Shown: positions 39,793 to 47,291 of the stretch, one piece after another
Layout of the letters: every line of letters starts with the position of its first letter
How positions within the stretch are numbered: position 1 is the stretch's first letter
Notes under the pieces: model-generated
What the model was told of the DNA's origin: nothing
The model's database searches: none
What the model saw: only the letters and a program-made list of their open reading frames with translations
NCBI GenBank assembly: GCA_022764045.1
Contig: JALERU010000049.1
Span: 43,802-107,801 of the forward strand
Direction: 5' to 3'
DNA length: 64,000 bases
DNA from: Clostridiales bacterium
Lineage (GTDB): Bacteria > Bacillota > Clostridia > Oscillospirales > Oscillospiraceae
Position numbers and translations under genes: made by a program

Positions 39793-41241
39793 TCAGAACC
39801 GGAAATCTCTTCGGTTGGAACTCTTGATGTCCTGGATGTTCTGCTGTGCGATCCCACGGACCTTTTCTTTGGGAATCCGGTCCAGCTCGGTGTCGATGAG
39901 TTCATAGCCCACGGCCTTGGTCTCCGGGGAGGCATAATCCACCAGATATTCGGTGAGGGTCATCAGGGCGTTGGGGTGGCAGCAGTTGAGGATCTGGCCG
40001 TTTTTACACAGGCTCATAAAGCGATCCCCCGTGCGGCCCTCCCGGTAGCAGGCGGTGCAGAAGGAGGGAATGTGGCCGTTTTTCATCAGCCACCGGACCA
40101 CCTCGTCCAGGGTGCGCTGGTCAGACACGTCGAACTGCTCGGTGTCGTGGGGGCGCTCCTCCTGGGTGTAGCCCCCCACGGAGGTCCGGGAGCCGCCGCT
40201 GACCTGGGAGATCCCCAGCCGCAGGAGCTTTTCCCGCACCTGCTCGGACTCCCGGGTGGAGATAATCATACCGGTGTAAGGCACGGCCAGGCGGATGCAA
40301 GCCACGATTTTGGCAAAGGTGTCGTCGGAAATGGAGTTGTCAAAGGCGGCCGGGTCAATGTCGTCGGCGTGCTTTACCCGGGGCACGCTGATGGTGTGGG
40401 GCCCCACCCCGTGGACGGCCTCCAGGTGCTCAGCGTGCATGATGAGGCCGGCGAACTCGTACTTGTACCTCTCCAGGCCAAAGAGGACCCCCAGGCCCAC
40501 GTCGTCGATGCCTCCCTCCATGGCCCGGTCCATGGCCTCGGTGTGGTAGGCGTAGTCCTTCTTGGGGCCGGTGGGGTGGAGCTGCTCGTAGCTTTTTTTA
40601 TGATAGGTCTCCTGGAAGAGGATATAGGTGCCGATGCCGGCGTCTTTGAGCTTGCGGTAGTTCTCCACGGTGGTGGCGGCGATGTTCACGTTCACCCGGC
40701 GGATGGCGCCGTTTTTATGGTTGACGCTGTAGATGGTGTTGATACATTCCAAAATGTACTCGATGGGGTTGTTCACCGGGTCCTCCCCTGCCTCGATGGC
40801 CAGGCGCTTGTGACCCATGTCCTGGAGGGCGATGACCTCCTGGCGGACCTCCTCCTGGGTGAGCTTTTTCCGGGGAATGGTCTTGTTTTTCAGGTGATAG
40901 GGGCAGTAGAGGCAGCCGTTGACGCAGTAGTTGGAGAGATACAGGGGGGCGAAAATGACGATGCGGTTGCCGTAAAAGGCCAGCTTGATCTCCTCGGCGA
41001 TCTGGTACATTTTCTCGATCTTCTCAGGAATTTCACAGGCCAGGAGGACGGAGGCCTCCCGGTGGGTCAGGCCCTGGCAGGTGGTGCCGCTACCCTGTTT
41101 TCGGGGACGGGCCTTTTCCAGGATCTCGTCGATGAGGGCCTCATTGTTTTTGTTGGCCTCGGCGTAGGCCAGGGTGGCCTGGATCTCTTCGTCGTTGATG
41201 AATTCTTCTGCCTTTAAGGATTTGGGATCGTAAATTGCCAT
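39793..41241 (-). CDS. hydG: [FeFe]-hydrogenase maturase HydG (radical SAM)
   Basis: 482 residues. Splits tyrosine to provide CO and cyanide ligands for the H-cluster precursor. The radical SAM cluster cysteines are C106, C110 and C113 (NYCVNGCLYCPYH), and the C-terminal cluster uses FCTACYREGRTGD and LNCCHPNA, which separates HydG from the related ThiH. FGLERYKYEF and GPHTISVPR are family stretches. Transcribed after hydE and a TM1266-like gene with a 64-base gap; hydF and the hydrogenase itself are not in the window. Confidence 0.95.
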   Translation of the reverse strand: MAIYDPKSLKAEEFINDEEIQATLAYAEANKNNEALIDEILEKARPRKQGSGTTCQGLTHREASVLLACEIPEKIEKMYQIAEEIKLAFYGNRIVIFAPLYLSNYCVNGCLYCPYHLKNKTIPRKKLTQEEVRQEVIALQDMGHKRLAIEAGEDPVNNPIEYILECINTIYSVNHKNGAIRRVNVNIAATTVENYRKLKDAGIGTYILFQETYHKKSYEQLHPTGPKKDYAYHTEAMDRAMEGGIDDVGLGVLFGLERYKYEFAGLIMHAEHLEAVHGVGPHTISVPRVKHADDIDPAAFDNSISDDTFAKIVACIRLAVPYTGMIISTRESEQVREKLLRLGISQVSGGSRTSVGGYTQEERPHDTEQFDVSDQRTLDEVVRWLMKNGHIPSFCTACYREGRTGDRFMSLCKNGQILNCCHPNALMTLTEYLVDYASPETKAVGYELIDTELDRIPKEKVRGIAQQNIQDIKSSNRRDFRF

Positions 41242-41305
41242 GGGTAAAACTTCCTTTCTTTTGGGTCAGCAGTGCTTCCCCCTTAGATCTTTCATCAAAT
41301 GGGGC

Positions 41306-42358
41306 TCAAAGGCGCCGGACGTCTCCCCGATGGGTGACGACGGTGTAGCCGATGGCCGCCATTTGAAGGGATAACTTGTTTCCGCTCTGGGCGGATTCCG
41401 CCCCGGTGCAGAGCTTATTGTTATACAGGGCGTACTTCTCCCGGACAGAGACCGGGGACAGATTGGGCATCACCACGTTGGCCCCGGCCAGAATCCCCTG
41501 CTCCCGTCCGGTGGGATGGATGGTCCCCAGGGCCGTGGTGGCGGGCAGGAGGAGCGGGGGATGGATCAGGCGAAGGATGGAGAGCAAATAGCAGGTCAGC
41601 TCCAAGCTCCCCGCCGGCTCCCCTCGAAAGGGGGTGTCCTTGTGGGGAAGGAAGGGGCCGATGCCGCACATATCGGGGTGAAATGCCTCGATGAATTTCA
41701 GGTCTTTCGCCAAGTGTGCCGGGGTCTGGCCGGGAGAACCCACCATGAAGCCGCAGCCCACCTGGTATCCGATCTCTTTTAGGTCCCGCAGACAGTCCAT
41801 CCGGCGGGCAAAGGACATGGCGGGGGGATGAAGGGAACGGTAGTGGTCGGGGTCCGCCGTCTCGTGGCGGAGGAGATACCGGTCGGCTCCGGCGTCGAAG
41901 AGGCGCTGGTAGCTTGCCCGGCTCCGCTCCCCCAGGGAGAGGGTGACGGCGCAGTCGGGCCAGCGGGCCTTGATCTCCTGGATGAGGGGGCAGAGGACTT
42001 GGTCGGTGAAGAAGCCATCCTCCCCGCCCTGGAGCACAAAGGTGCGAAAGCCCAGGTCGTACCCCTCCCGGCAACAGCCCAAAATCTCCTGAGGGGACAG
42101 TCGGTAGCGGTCACAGTGGGGGTTGCTCCTGCGGATGCCGCAGTAGAGGCAGTCATTTTTGCAGCGGTTGCTGATCTCAATAAGCCCCCGGACATAGACG
42201 GCGTCGCCGTAGATCTCCCGGCGAAGGGCAACCGCCTCCCGGGCCAGCCGGGCAGCGGCGGTGGGGGTCCACCGGCGGAGGAGGGTTTCGTACCCCTCCA
42301 GGGGCAGGCTGTGTTCCCGTACCAGGCGGTCGATGAGGTTTTGAACGTCCTTATCCAT
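41306..42358 (-). CDS. hydE: [FeFe]-hydrogenase maturase HydE (radical SAM)
   Basis: 350 residues. Radical SAM cysteines C66, C70 and C73 appear in ISNRCKNDCLYCGIRR. FVLQGGEDGFF, LSLGERSRASYQRLFDAGADRYLLRHET and PFLPHKDTPF are typical of HydE/PylB-type enzymes, and LSPVSVREKYALYNNK closes the barrel. The ATG at 42358 overlaps the TM1266-like gene by 8 bases. HydE acts on the organometallic precursor between HydG and HydF. Confidence 0.93.
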   Translation of the reverse strand: MDKDVQNLIDRLVREHSLPLEGYETLLRRWTPTAAARLAREAVALRREIYGDAVYVRGLIEISNRCKNDCLYCGIRRSNPHCDRYRLSPQEILGCCREGYDLGFRTFVLQGGEDGFFTDQVLCPLIQEIKARWPDCAVTLSLGERSRASYQRLFDAGADRYLLRHETADPDHYRSLHPPAMSFARRMDCLRDLKEIGYQVGCGFMVGSPGQTPAHLAKDLKFIEAFHPDMCGIGPFLPHKDTPFRGEPAGSLELTCYLLSILRLIHPPLLLPATTALGTIHPTGREQGILAGANVVMPNLSPVSVREKYALYNNKLCTGAESAQSGNKLSLQMAAIGYTVVTHRGDVRRL

Positions 42359-42608
42359 GGGAGATCACATGGGAAAACGCCGTCTTCACGCTGATCCCCG
42401 CCAGCTTCCCCACCTTGCCGGACAGGGCGGAGATGGTGTCCTGAGGGGCGTCGATGGCGATGCTGATGATGTTGATCCCCCGCTGCCGGTAAGGGATGCC
42501 CATTCTGCCGATGATATACGCGCCATAGTCGTGGAGGATGCGGTTGAGGGCCTCCACCGTCTCCTCTTCCTCTACGATAATGCTCATCACGGCCACTCTG
42601 GTTTCCAT
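42351..42608 (-). CDS. TM1266-family iron-only hydrogenase system regulator (putative)
   Basis: 85 residues of ACT-like fold: VAVMSIIVEEEETVEALNRIL, YGAYIIGRMGIPY, INIISIAIDAP and LSGKVGKLAGISVKTAF, matching small proteins encoded with hydE/hydG. They are thought to be regulators, without proof of a ligand. AAAGGAGG lies before the ATG at 42608. First gene after a structured leader with a terminator-like hairpin. Confidence 0.85.
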   Translation of the reverse strand: METRVAVMSIIVEEEETVEALNRILHDYGAYIIGRMGIPYRQRGINIISIAIDAPQDTISALSGKVGKLAGISVKTAFSHVISHG

Positions 42609-42630
42609 GGTGATGCCTCCTTTCTTTCCT

Positions 42631-42690
42631 GAAAACAGAAAAGCCGCACCTGAATTTGGTGCGGCAAACAAGCGCTGCCAGCAGGCAGCG
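42631..42690 (-). promoter_or_regulatory. Structured leader with terminator-like hairpin before the hyd genes
   Basis: On the minus strand a 7-bp hairpin (42684-42690/42673-42679) is followed by an 8-bp hairpin GCCGCACC/GGTGCGGC (42658-42665/42643-42650) and a TTTTCTGTTTT tract, ending 20 bases before the SD. With the promoter at 42760-42787 the leader is about 145 bases, long enough for an attenuator or riboswitch. Confidence 0.6.
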
Positions 42691-42759
42691 AAAAACACAG
42701 GCTATGCCGACACCTTTCATTTAGGGCACTTCCCTTCCTGTCAGGAATCTGTTAAGATG

Positions 42760-42787
42760 ATTGTAGCACGAAACCGGAAAAATGCAA
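42760..42787 (-). promoter_or_regulatory. Probable promoter of the hyd operon
   Basis: On the minus strand TTGCAT (42782-42787), 16 bases, TACAAT (42760-42765). The 350-base gap 42609-42958 holds this, the leader and the prfB promoter. Confidence 0.6.
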
Positions 42788-42890
42788 TGGGGTTTCTTGT
42801 TCCTTGGAGAAAAATCTCCCATTGCCCCGGCCAAACCGGGGAAAATGACCCATTGCGGTCGGGTTTTCTTTAGAATTGTGCCTCTTCTTA

Positions 42891-42919
42891 TTGCAATTAG
42901 CCGGGAAATCGGATATAAT
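42891..42919 (+). promoter_or_regulatory. prfB promoter
   Basis: TTGCAA (42891-42896), 17 bases, TATAAT (42914-42919); start near 42926. It excludes the longer in-frame start at 42782. Confidence 0.8.
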
Positions 42920-42958
42920 AAATTAGTTAAATATTACAGAAATGTGAGTGATCGTAAG

Positions 42959-44080
42959 ATGCTGCAATTTGACGAATATAAGGTCAAACTGAACAATCTC
43001 CTCCCCCAGTTGGACGAGTTAGAGAAGGCTCTGAACCTGGAGAGCGCCGCCCGGGAAGTGGACTTTTTAGAGGCCCAATGCGCCGCCGACGGCTTTTGGG
43101 ATAACCCGGAAAAGTCCCAGCGGGTGCTGCAAAAGCTGAAGCAGGAAAAGGGCAAATTGGAATCCCAGGCCAAGCGCCGGTCCTCCTGGGAGGACATGAT
43201 GGTCCTGTGTGAGATGGGCAACGAGGAAGAGGACGAGTCCCTGCTGCCCGAGCTGGAGCAGGAGTATGCGGCCCTGGTGCAGAGCATGGAGTCGGCCAAG
43301 CTCCAGACCCTGCTCACAGGGGAATACGACGCCTCCAACGCCATCCTGGCCTTCCACGCCGGCGCCGGTGGCACCGAGGCCCAGGACTGGGCTCAGATGC
43401 TCTACCGGATGTACACCCGCTGGGCCGAGCGCCATGGCTTCACCTACAAAGTCATGGACTACCAGGAGGGGGACGAGGCCGGACTCAAATCCGCCACCAT
43501 TATGATTGAGGGAGAAAACGCCTATGGCTATCTCCGCGGGGAGCACGGCGTCCACCGGCTTGTCCGGGTCTCCCCCTTCGACGCCAACGCCCGCCGCCAG
43601 ACCTCCTTCGCCTCCGTGGAGGTCATGCCCGATCTGCCTGAGGACGTGGAGGTGGAGATCCGCCCCGAGGACATCGAGATGCAGGTCTACCGGGCCAGCG
43701 GCGCCGGCGGCCAGCACGTGAACAAGACCTCCTCCGCCGTCCGCCTGATCCACATCCCCACCGGCGTGGTGGTCTCCTGCCAGACCGAGCGCAGCCAGTT
43801 CCAAAACAAGGACAACTGCATGAAGATGCTCCGCGCCAAGTTAGTGGAGCTGCAGATGCAGGAAAAGGCCGAAAAGATCTCCGACCTGAAGGGAGTCCAA
43901 CTGAAGATCGAGTGGGGCAGCCAAATCCGCTCCTATGTCTTCATGCCCTACACCCTGGTGAAAGACACCCGCACCGCCTTTGAAACCAGCAACGTAAACG
44001 GCGTGATGGACGGCGATCTGGACGGCTTCATCAACGCCTACCTCACCGCCGTGGCCACCGGCAACTGGGCCACAAAATAA
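42959..44080 (+). CDS. prfB: Peptide chain release factor 2
   Basis: 373 residues. Recognises UGA/UAA stop codons through the S-P-F motif (VRVSPFDANARR) and triggers hydrolysis through GGQ (SGAGGQHVNK). The start at 42959 (MLQFDEYK) lies downstream of the promoter. In many bacteria prfB carries an in-frame UGA near codon 25 read through by +1 frameshifting; here the frame is open from the start codon, with QLDELEKALNLES where the frameshift would be, so that autoregulation is absent. The ribosome site is weak (GTGAGTGA). Ends at a strong terminator. Confidence 0.95.
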   Translation: MLQFDEYKVKLNNLLPQLDELEKALNLESAAREVDFLEAQCAADGFWDNPEKSQRVLQKLKQEKGKLESQAKRRSSWEDMMVLCEMGNEEEDESLLPELEQEYAALVQSMESAKLQTLLTGEYDASNAILAFHAGAGGTEAQDWAQMLYRMYTRWAERHGFTYKVMDYQEGDEAGLKSATIMIEGENAYGYLRGEHGVHRLVRVSPFDANARRQTSFASVEVMPDLPEDVEVEIRPEDIEMQVYRASGAGGQHVNKTSSAVRLIHIPTGVVVSCQTERSQFQNKDNCMKMLRAKLVELQMQEKAEKISDLKGVQLKIEWGSQIRSYVFMPYTLVKDTRTAFETSNVNGVMDGDLDGFINAYLTAVATGNWATK

Positions 44081-44116
44081 CAGCAAACGCCCAAAAAATT
44101 TACTGTTTTTTCCTTT

Positions 44117-44162
44117 GCCCTCACCCTTTGGACCATCTCCAAAGGGTGAGGGCGATTTTTTT
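44117..44162 (+). terminator. prfB terminator
   Basis: 16-bp perfect stem GCCCTCACCCTTTGGA (44117-44132) with 44138-44153, 5-base loop, then seven T. Confidence 0.92.
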
Positions 44163-44183
44163 CGGGGAATTGTTCGAAATTCC

Positions 44184-44212
44184 TTGACTTTTTAGCTTTT
44201 TGGTGTTAAAGT
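44184..44212 (+). promoter_or_regulatory. Promoter of the symporter gene
   Basis: TTGACT (44184-44189), 17 bases, TAAAGT (44207-44212). Confidence 0.7.
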
Positions 44213-44256
44213 TTGAAAGCATTGAAGAGAGAAGAAATTGGAGGTCTGATGCAACT

Positions 44257-45795
44257 ATGAAATTTGTACTCCTGATCCTTTACTTTGCCGTCATGGTGGG
44301 GATCGGCCTATACTGCCGGAAAAACGCCACCGACGTCAACGGCTTCGTCCTGGGCGGCCGGTCCGTGGGTCCCTGGCTCACCGCCTTTGCTTATGGCACG
44401 TCGTACTTTTCCGCCGTGGTCTTTGTGGGCTACGCCGGGCAGTTTGGCTGGAAATACGGTGTGGCCGCCACCTGGGCGGGCATCGGCAACGCCCTCATCG
44501 GCTCCCTGCTGGCCTGGGCCATTTTGGGCCGCCGGACCCGGATTATGACCCAGCACTTTGACTCGGCCACCATGCCCCAGTTCTTTGGCCAGCGGTTCCA
44601 GAGCAAGGGCTTGAAGATCGGGGCGTCCATCATCGTCTTTGTCTTCCTGATCCCCTACACGGCCTCTCTGTTTAACGGCCTGTCCCGTCTCTTCGGCATG
44701 GCCTTCCACATCGACTATACCGTCTGCATCATCCTCATGGGGGTGCTGACCGGCATTTATGTCATCGCCGGCGGCTACATGGCCACGGCCATCAACGACT
44801 TTATCCAGGGCTGCGTCATGCTGGTGGGCATCTGCGTCATCATCGCCGCCGTGCTGAATAGCCAGGGCGGCTTTATGGAAGCCCTGCGGGGCATGGCCCA
44901 GGTCACCGACGCCGAGGCCATGAACGGTGAGGTGCCCGGCATCTTCGCCTCCTTCTTCGGCCCCGACCCCATTAACCTGGTGGGTGTGGTGATCCTCACC
45001 AGTTTGGGCACCTGGGGCCTACCCCAGATGGTGCAGAAGTTTTACGCCATCAAGTCGGAGGACTCCATCCACAAGGGCACCATCATCTCCACCCTCTTTG
45101 CCTTTGTGGTGGCGGGCGGCTGCTACTTCCTGGGCGGCTTCGGCCGGCTGTTCTCCGACAAGATCGACATCGCCGCCGAAGGCTATGACTCCGTGATCCC
45201 CACCATGCTCTCGGGATTGCCGGAGCTCCTCATCGCCATCGTGGTGATTCTGGTGCTCTCTGCCTCCATGTCCACCCTGTCCTCCCTGGTCATTGCCTCT
45301 TCTTCGACCCTGACCATCGACCTGCTGAAGGACAACGTAATCAAAAATATGAGCGATAAGAAGTCCGTCTTTACCATGCGGTGCTTCATCGTGGTCTTCG
45401 TGGTGATCTCCATGGTCATCGCCATTGTCCAGTATAAGCAGTCCATCAGCTTCATCGCCCAGCTCATGGGTGTGTCTTGGGGCGCCCTGGCCGGTGCCTT
45501 CCTGGCTCCCTTCCTCTATGGCCTGTATTGGAAAAAGACCACCAAGGTGGCCTGTTGGGTCTCCTTCCTTTTCGGCGCGGGCATTATGATCCTGAACCTG
45601 GCCTGCAAGTCCGCCTTCCCCACCCTGCTCCAGTCCCCCATCAACTGCGGTGCTTTCGCTATGCTGGCCGGTCTGGTGATCGTGCCGGTGGTGAGCCTCT
45701 TTACCAAGAAGCCGGACGCCGCCTTGGTGGACGAGGCCTTCGCCTGCTATGACAAGAAAACACTTGTTTCTCAGAAAACATCTCTGAGTGACTAA
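44257..45795 (+). CDS. Sodium:solute symporter (SSS family)
   Basis: 512 residues with about thirteen membrane helices. Near the start NGFVLGGRSVGPWLTAFAYGTSYFSAVVFVGYAG is the typical first-pair region, GGYMATAINDFIQGCVMLVGI the conserved middle of SSS carriers, and ILVLSASMSTLSSLVIASSSTLTIDLLK the Na2-site region with consecutive Ser. Substrate cannot be told: pantothenate, proline and monocarboxylate carriers all share these. The ATG at 44257 is 12 bases after GGAGG, a little far, but nearer start codons are out of frame. Confidence 0.88.
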   Translation: MKFVLLILYFAVMVGIGLYCRKNATDVNGFVLGGRSVGPWLTAFAYGTSYFSAVVFVGYAGQFGWKYGVAATWAGIGNALIGSLLAWAILGRRTRIMTQHFDSATMPQFFGQRFQSKGLKIGASIIVFVFLIPYTASLFNGLSRLFGMAFHIDYTVCIILMGVLTGIYVIAGGYMATAINDFIQGCVMLVGICVIIAAVLNSQGGFMEALRGMAQVTDAEAMNGEVPGIFASFFGPDPINLVGVVILTSLGTWGLPQMVQKFYAIKSEDSIHKGTIISTLFAFVVAGGCYFLGGFGRLFSDKIDIAAEGYDSVIPTMLSGLPELLIAIVVILVLSASMSTLSSLVIASSSTLTIDLLKDNVIKNMSDKKSVFTMRCFIVVFVVISMVIAIVQYKQSISFIAQLMGVSWGALAGAFLAPFLYGLYWKKTTKVACWVSFLFGAGIMILNLACKSAFPTLLQSPINCGAFAMLAGLVIVPVVSLFTKKPDAALVDEAFACYDKKTLVSQKTSLSD

Positions 45796-45811
45796 TCTCC
45801 CATCTTTCTTC

Positions 45812-45850
45812 GAAATCACCCCCGCCTCACGAGAAGGCGGGGGTGATTTC
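45812..45850. terminator. Intrinsic terminator after the symporter gene
   Basis: 16-bp perfect stem GAAATCACCCCCGCCT (45812-45827) with 45835-45850, 7-base loop; the T-tract is weak. Confidence 0.75.
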
Positions 45851-45883
45851 TCTTCCTGGTTCAAAATAAAATGGAAAGTATGC

Positions 45884-45912
45884 TTGACATTCCCCTCTGC
45901 TTGTGATATCTT
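45884..45912 (+). promoter_or_regulatory. Promoter of the XRE regulator operon
   Basis: TTGACA (45884-45889), 17 bases, TATCTT (45907-45912). A half site ATGGAAAG (45871-45878) lies upstream of the -35. Confidence 0.75.
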
Positions 45913-45915
45913 ATA

Positions 45916-45937
45916 GATGGAAAGCAAACTTTCCATC
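45916..45937. promoter_or_regulatory. Operator 1 of the XRE regulator
   Basis: Perfect palindrome GATGGAAAG-N4-CTTTCCATC covering the predicted transcription start. Same GGAAAG-N4-CTTTCC core as operator 2. Confidence 0.7.
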
Positions 45938-45976
45938 CCTCCCACGGCACTGGTTTGCCGAAAAATTTTTTCCTGA

Positions 45977-46002
45977 AAAACGGAAAGTTTCCTTTCCGTT
46001 TT
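45977..46002. promoter_or_regulatory. Operator 2 of the XRE regulator
   Basis: Perfect palindrome AAAACGGAAAG-N4-CTTTCCGTTTT, 11-bp arms, ending 2 bases before the ribosome site of the regulator gene. It could also fold in the mRNA. Confidence 0.7.
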
Positions 46003-46017
46003 AGAGAGGAGGTGCCT

Positions 46018-46221
46018 TTGAAAAACCGACTAGAAGCACTAAGAAAGGCCCAGGGGATCAGCCAGGAGGAGCTGGCCACCGCTTTGGAGGTCTCCCGGCA
46101 GACCATCGGCTCCCTGGAAAAGGGCAGATACAACCCATCGATCCTTTTGGCCTTTAAGATCGCCCGGTATTTTGATCGGGCCATTGAAGACATCTTTATC
46201 TACGAGGAGGAATCCCAATGA
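46018..46221 (+). CDS. XRE-family regulator, YozG-like
   Basis: 67 residues, almost only a helix-turn-helix: LEALRKAQGISQEELATALEVSRQTIGSLEKGRYNPS, then ILLAFKIARYFDRAIEDIFIYEEE, the usual end of this compact subgroup. It starts with TTG at 46018, right after GAGAGGAGG; a longer ORF from 45955 would begin inside operator 2. Probably represses its own operon from the two palindromes. Overlaps the next gene by 4 bases. Confidence 0.9.
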   Translation: MKNRLEALRKAQGISQEELATALEVSRQTIGSLEKGRYNPSILLAFKIARYFDRAIEDIFIYEEESQ

Positions 46222-46649
46222 AAGAACGTAATTCCAACCTATTGCTCACCTTGCTGGGCGTCGCCCTGGTGGCCGTGGGCTTTTTCCTGCTGCGGGGCTA
46301 TGGGGCCGCCCAGGGGCTGATGGCCGTTCTCCCCTTCCTCGCCATCGGCCTGGGCTGCGGGACCTTCGGCCACGGCATGGGTGCCCTTCTCAGCCGCAAG
46401 GCCCTGGCCGCCGACCCCGCCCTTCAAAAGCAGTTGGAAATCGACCAGCAGGACGAGCGAAACCAGGCCATCGCCAACCTGGCAAAAGGCAAGGCTTTTG
46501 ACAAAATGATTTTTGTCTTCGGCGCCCTGATGGTCTCCTTCGCCCTGATGGGCGTTGACCTGGTGCCCCTCCTGCTGCTGGTCTTCGCCTATCTGCTGGT
46601 GGTGGGCTACAGCGTGTATTACCGGGTAAGGCTTGAGAAGGAAATGTGA
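46218..46649 (+). CDS. Membrane protein paired with XRE regulator
   Basis: 143 residues, four predicted helices in two pairs (about 8-25, 33-55, 95-112, 114-132) separated by a cytosolic stretch with QLEIDQQDERNQAIANLAKGKAFD. The QDERN-x-x-I-x-x-x-AK-x-KA-x-D motif recurs in small membrane proteins co-transcribed with YozG-like regulators in Firmicutes; function unknown. ATGA overlap with the regulator. Confidence 0.75.
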   Translation: MKERNSNLLLTLLGVALVAVGFFLLRGYGAAQGLMAVLPFLAIGLGCGTFGHGMGALLSRKALAADPALQKQLEIDQQDERNQAIANLAKGKAFDKMIFVFGALMVSFALMGVDLVPLLLLVFAYLLVVGYSVYYRVRLEKEM

Positions 46650-46655
46650 GGCAAC

Positions 46656-46690
46656 AGAAAAGGAGCGGCGGAGAGTCCGTCGCTCCTTTG
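46656..46690. terminator. Bidirectional terminator
   Basis: 14-bp stem AAAGGAGCGGCGGA (46659-46672) with 46676-46689, one G-U pair, 3-base loop; T-rich on the minus side (CTTTTCTGTT). Lies between convergent genes. Confidence 0.8.
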
Positions 46691-46702
46691 TGCTGTCATC
46701 AA

Positions 46703-47278
46703 TCAGCCCTTCTGCCCCAGGGCGAAGGCCACCTTGTTCAGCTCCAGAACCTTAGGGGGCACGTTGGCCTCCAGGGAGGCCTGCCAGGCCTCGGGGGGGA
46801 TGTCCGGGAAGTAGTGGGACAGACGGCCCATGAGGACCATGTTCACCGCCTTGGAGGAGCCAGCCTGCTCGGCCAGGGCCAGGCAGTCCATGGCATCCAC
46901 CTGGATGCCCTTGGCCTGCATTTTCTCCACCAGGTTTTCCGGGTATTTGGCCAAGCCCGCGATGACGGGCATGGGCTCCATCTGCTGGGTGTTGGTGACC
47001 ACCCGGCCAGTGGGCTTCAGGTACTCGATCCAGCGGGCGGCCTCCAGCAGCTCAAAGGAGACGATAAAGTCCGCCTCCCCCTTGTCGATAATGGGGGAGT
47101 AGACCTTGTCCCCAAAGCGGACGTAGGTGACCACGCTGCCCCCCCGCTGGCTCATGCCGTGGACCTCGGAGACCTTTACGTCATAGCCCGCGTTCACCAG
47201 CAGATGGCCCAGCATTTTGGAGGCCAGCAGAGAGCCCTGGCCGCCCACGCCGACGATCATAATGTTCACAGTTTCCAC
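46703..47278 (-). CDS. iorB: Indolepyruvate:ferredoxin oxidoreductase beta subunit IorB
   Basis: 191 residues of the pyruvate/ketoisovalerate oxidoreductase gamma-type domain: NIMIVGVGGQGSLLASKML at the N-terminus and EVHGMSQRGGSVVTYVRFG, both diagnostic. With IorA it oxidises aryl-pyruvates from aromatic amino acids to aryl-acetyl-CoA plus reduced ferredoxin. The last gene of a four-gene minus-strand operon, 13 bases after iorA. Confidence 0.95.
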   Translation of the reverse strand: METVNIMIVGVGGQGSLLASKMLGHLLVNAGYDVKVSEVHGMSQRGGSVVTYVRFGDKVYSPIIDKGEADFIVSFELLEAARWIEYLKPTGRVVTNTQQMEPMPVIAGLAKYPENLVEKMQAKGIQVDAMDCLALAEQAGSSKAVNMVLMGRLSHYFPDIPPEAWQASLEANVPPKVLELNKVAFALGQKG

Positions 47279-47291
47279 TTCTGTTTCCTCC

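Noticed and set aside
42690..42752. A SAM-riboswitch reading of the hyd leader, because of a GGGAAGTGCCC-N4-TGAAA-N7-GGCA pattern
   Set aside because: The spacing is off by extra bases, the kink-turn and closing P1 stem are not found, so it stays an unassigned leader.
42782..42958. N-terminal extension of prfB by 59 codons
   Set aside because: It lies across the prfB promoter (42891-42919), so it cannot be translated from that transcript.
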